A DNA stretch of 6,594 bases, from positions 1 through 6,594 of the forward strand of contig PLRZ01000498.1 of the NCBI GenBank assembly GCA_003164075.1, read 5' to 3'. The notes below the pieces were generated by a model. That model searched no databases, was not told the DNA's origin, and was given only the letters and a program-made list of their open reading frames with translations. Positions 5,555 to 6,594 of this stretch are shown piece by piece. The position numbers were made by a program, and so were the translations under genes. Source of the stretch: Bryobacterales bacterium. Its GTDB lineage: Bacteria > Acidobacteriota > Terriglobia > Bryobacterales > Bryobacteraceae. Numbering within the stretch: the first letter of the stretch is position 1; every line of letters begins with the position of its first letter.

Positions 5555-6594
5555 CGTGGCGGGTACGTCTGCGCCATACCCTCCTGGATACTGACGCGTG
5601 GCTGCCAGCCCAGAATGGTATGCGCCGCCGTGCAATCGCAAGGCCACAGGGGCGTGATGGACCGCACGCGGTACGGTGTGATCGGCACGGAACGCTTCAG
5701 CGCTTTTCCCAGCAACTCCGCGCCAAAGCCGGCCAGCTTGAGGAACCATGCCGGCACATACCATGCCCGCACCGGGCGCCCCGAGCGGCGGACGTAATCG
5801 ACATACTCGCGTTGCATGAGTCCCTCGGGGTCGACCAACTGGAAAATGGAGCCATTCGGCAAATCCGTAGTGGCAGCCAGCATCAGCGCGTCCACTACGT
5901 TATCGATATACACCAGCGGGACATGGTGGTTGCCCGAACCTACCACCAGCCAGCGGCCGGCGATGCCGATGGTGCCCGAGGGCGGGATTTTCTCGGCGCC
6001 GGGCCCGTAGATCTGCCCCGGACGCAGCACCACGGCGTGGATGCGCTGGGCCGCCGCGGCTTCCAATACCATCTTCTCCGCTTCCAGTTTGGTCTGGGTA
6101 TACAGGCCTCGCTGTTGCGGAAACGGCTCATAGGGCGAGGATTCGTTCACCGGCACACCGGGTTCGTGCCCGGCATGTTGGAGCACGCTCATGGAACTGA
6201 CGTACACCAAGCGGCGGACGGCATGGCGCTCGCACGCGTCGATCACGTTGCGCGTGCCCCAAACGGTGCCGCTCGAGAATTCGAAGGGCCCGCCCTTGGT
6301 GGACGCGCCCACATGGAAGACGGTCTCGATGCCTTGCATGGCGCGATCCACCACGGCGGGATTTCCAAGGTCGCCGTATACCAGTTGCAGATCGTCGGGT
6401 GGCGGGTTGGCGGCCGGCCGGCGCACCAGCAAACGCAGCGGCTCGCCGAGCTCCGCGCGGAGCCGTTTGACCAGCGCCGTCCCGAGGAAGCCGTTGGCGC
6501 CGGTCACCAGGATGCGCGGCCTGAGGGTCTGGTTCGGCTCGGCCAGGTAGACGCGTTTATCGTCGTCGGCGCGGCGGGAAACGTCTTCCAACAG
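5551..6594 (-). CDS. NAD(P)-dependent epimerase/dehydratase, extended SDR family (5' end outside window)
   Basis: At least 346 residues of an extended short-chain dehydrogenase/reductase; the frame is still open at the right edge, so the start is not seen. Residues counted from the TTG at 6589-6591 show the Rossmann dinucleotide motif TGANGFLG (30-37), Arg57-Arg58 after the second strand (hinting at NADP rather than NAD), GDL (73-75), the active-site strand YVSSMSV (130-136) and the catalytic pair YTQTK (Tyr164, Lys168). RPGQIYGPG (about 193-201) and PLVYIDNVVDAL (about 223-234) are further extended-SDR hallmarks. The wording, especially GTVWGTRNVIDAC (108-120), is closest to the 3-beta-HSD/sterol-dehydrogenase-like or dihydroflavonol-reductase-like branch, so the substrate (nucleotide sugar, sterol-like or other) cannot be fixed. 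About 29 mostly polar residues precede the first strand, more than a stand-alone SDR needs. The gene is coupled to the membrane protein gene by an ATGA overlap. Confidence 0.88.
   Translation of the reverse strand: MLEDVSRRADDDKRVYLAEPNQTLRPRILVTGANGFLGTALVKRLRAELGEPLRLLVRRPAANPPPDDLQLVYGDLGNPAVVDRAMQGIETVFHVGASTKGGPFEFSSGTVWGTRNVIDACERHAVRRLVYVSSMSVLQHAGHEPGVPVNESSPYEPFPQQRGLYTQTKLEAEKMVLEAAAAQRIHAVVLRPGQIYGPGAEKIPPSGTIGIAGRWLVVGSGNHHVPLVYIDNVVDALMLAATTDLPNGSIFQLVDPEGLMQREYVDYVRRSGRPVRAWYVPAWFLKLAGFGAELLGKALKRSVPITPYRVRSITPLWPCDCTAAHTILGWQPRVSIQEGMAQTYPPR

Noticed and set aside
5555..5764. 70-codon N-terminal extension of the YfhO-like protein
   Set aside because: It would lie entirely within the epimerase coding sequence; the ATGA overlap at 5551-5554, followed directly by a basic stretch and a membrane helix, marks the likelier start.

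Overview
The window is a compact, GC-rich stretch in which all five recognisable genes lie on the minus strand. It most resembles chromosomal DNA of an Acidobacteriota member of the Solibacter/Bryobacterales type. This assignment is an inference: it rests on the RpoN N-terminus and acidic region, the RapZ P-loop wording, the gene order, and an intergenic palindrome that looks like ones I remember from such genomes. No search was possible.

Read in the direction of transcription (high to low coordinates), the window opens with an extended-SDR NAD(P)-dependent epimerase/dehydratase that is open at the right edge (5551-6594). Its last bases overlap by ATGA the start of a large YfhO-type polytopic membrane protein (3374-5554). 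After 23 bp comes rpoN, encoding sigma-54 (1740-3350). A 52-bp gap leads to a long-form hibernation promoting factor gene, hpf (1133-1687), and 9 bp later to rapZ (212-1123). Bases 1-211 hold no supported gene. They contain several inverted repeats, including a 7-bp-stem palindrome at 81-100 that resembles a dispersed REP-like element.

rpoN, hpf and rapZ form the known 'sigma-54 / ribosome hibernation / RapZ' neighbourhood, here without the ptsN (EIIA-Ntr) gene that separates hpf and rapZ in enterobacteria. RpoN selects promoters that depend on enhancer-binding activators, HPF silences idle ribosomes by 100S dimer formation, and RapZ links amino-sugar status to cell-envelope precursor synthesis in the best-studied species. 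The two upstream genes look like envelope or surface-glycan functions (nucleotide-sugar or sterol-like SDR plus GT-C-like membrane protein). The tight spacing suggests that the whole block could be read as one transcript.

I found no defence system, mobile element, CRISPR array, tRNA or rRNA. The window is mostly ordinary core genome. The points of interest are details: a Gly in the RapZ P-loop where Ser/Thr is usual, loss of the basic C-terminal RNA-binding tail of RapZ with a basic N-terminal extension instead, a likely N-terminal fusion or extension of the SDR protein beyond the edge, and the palindromic intergenic region.
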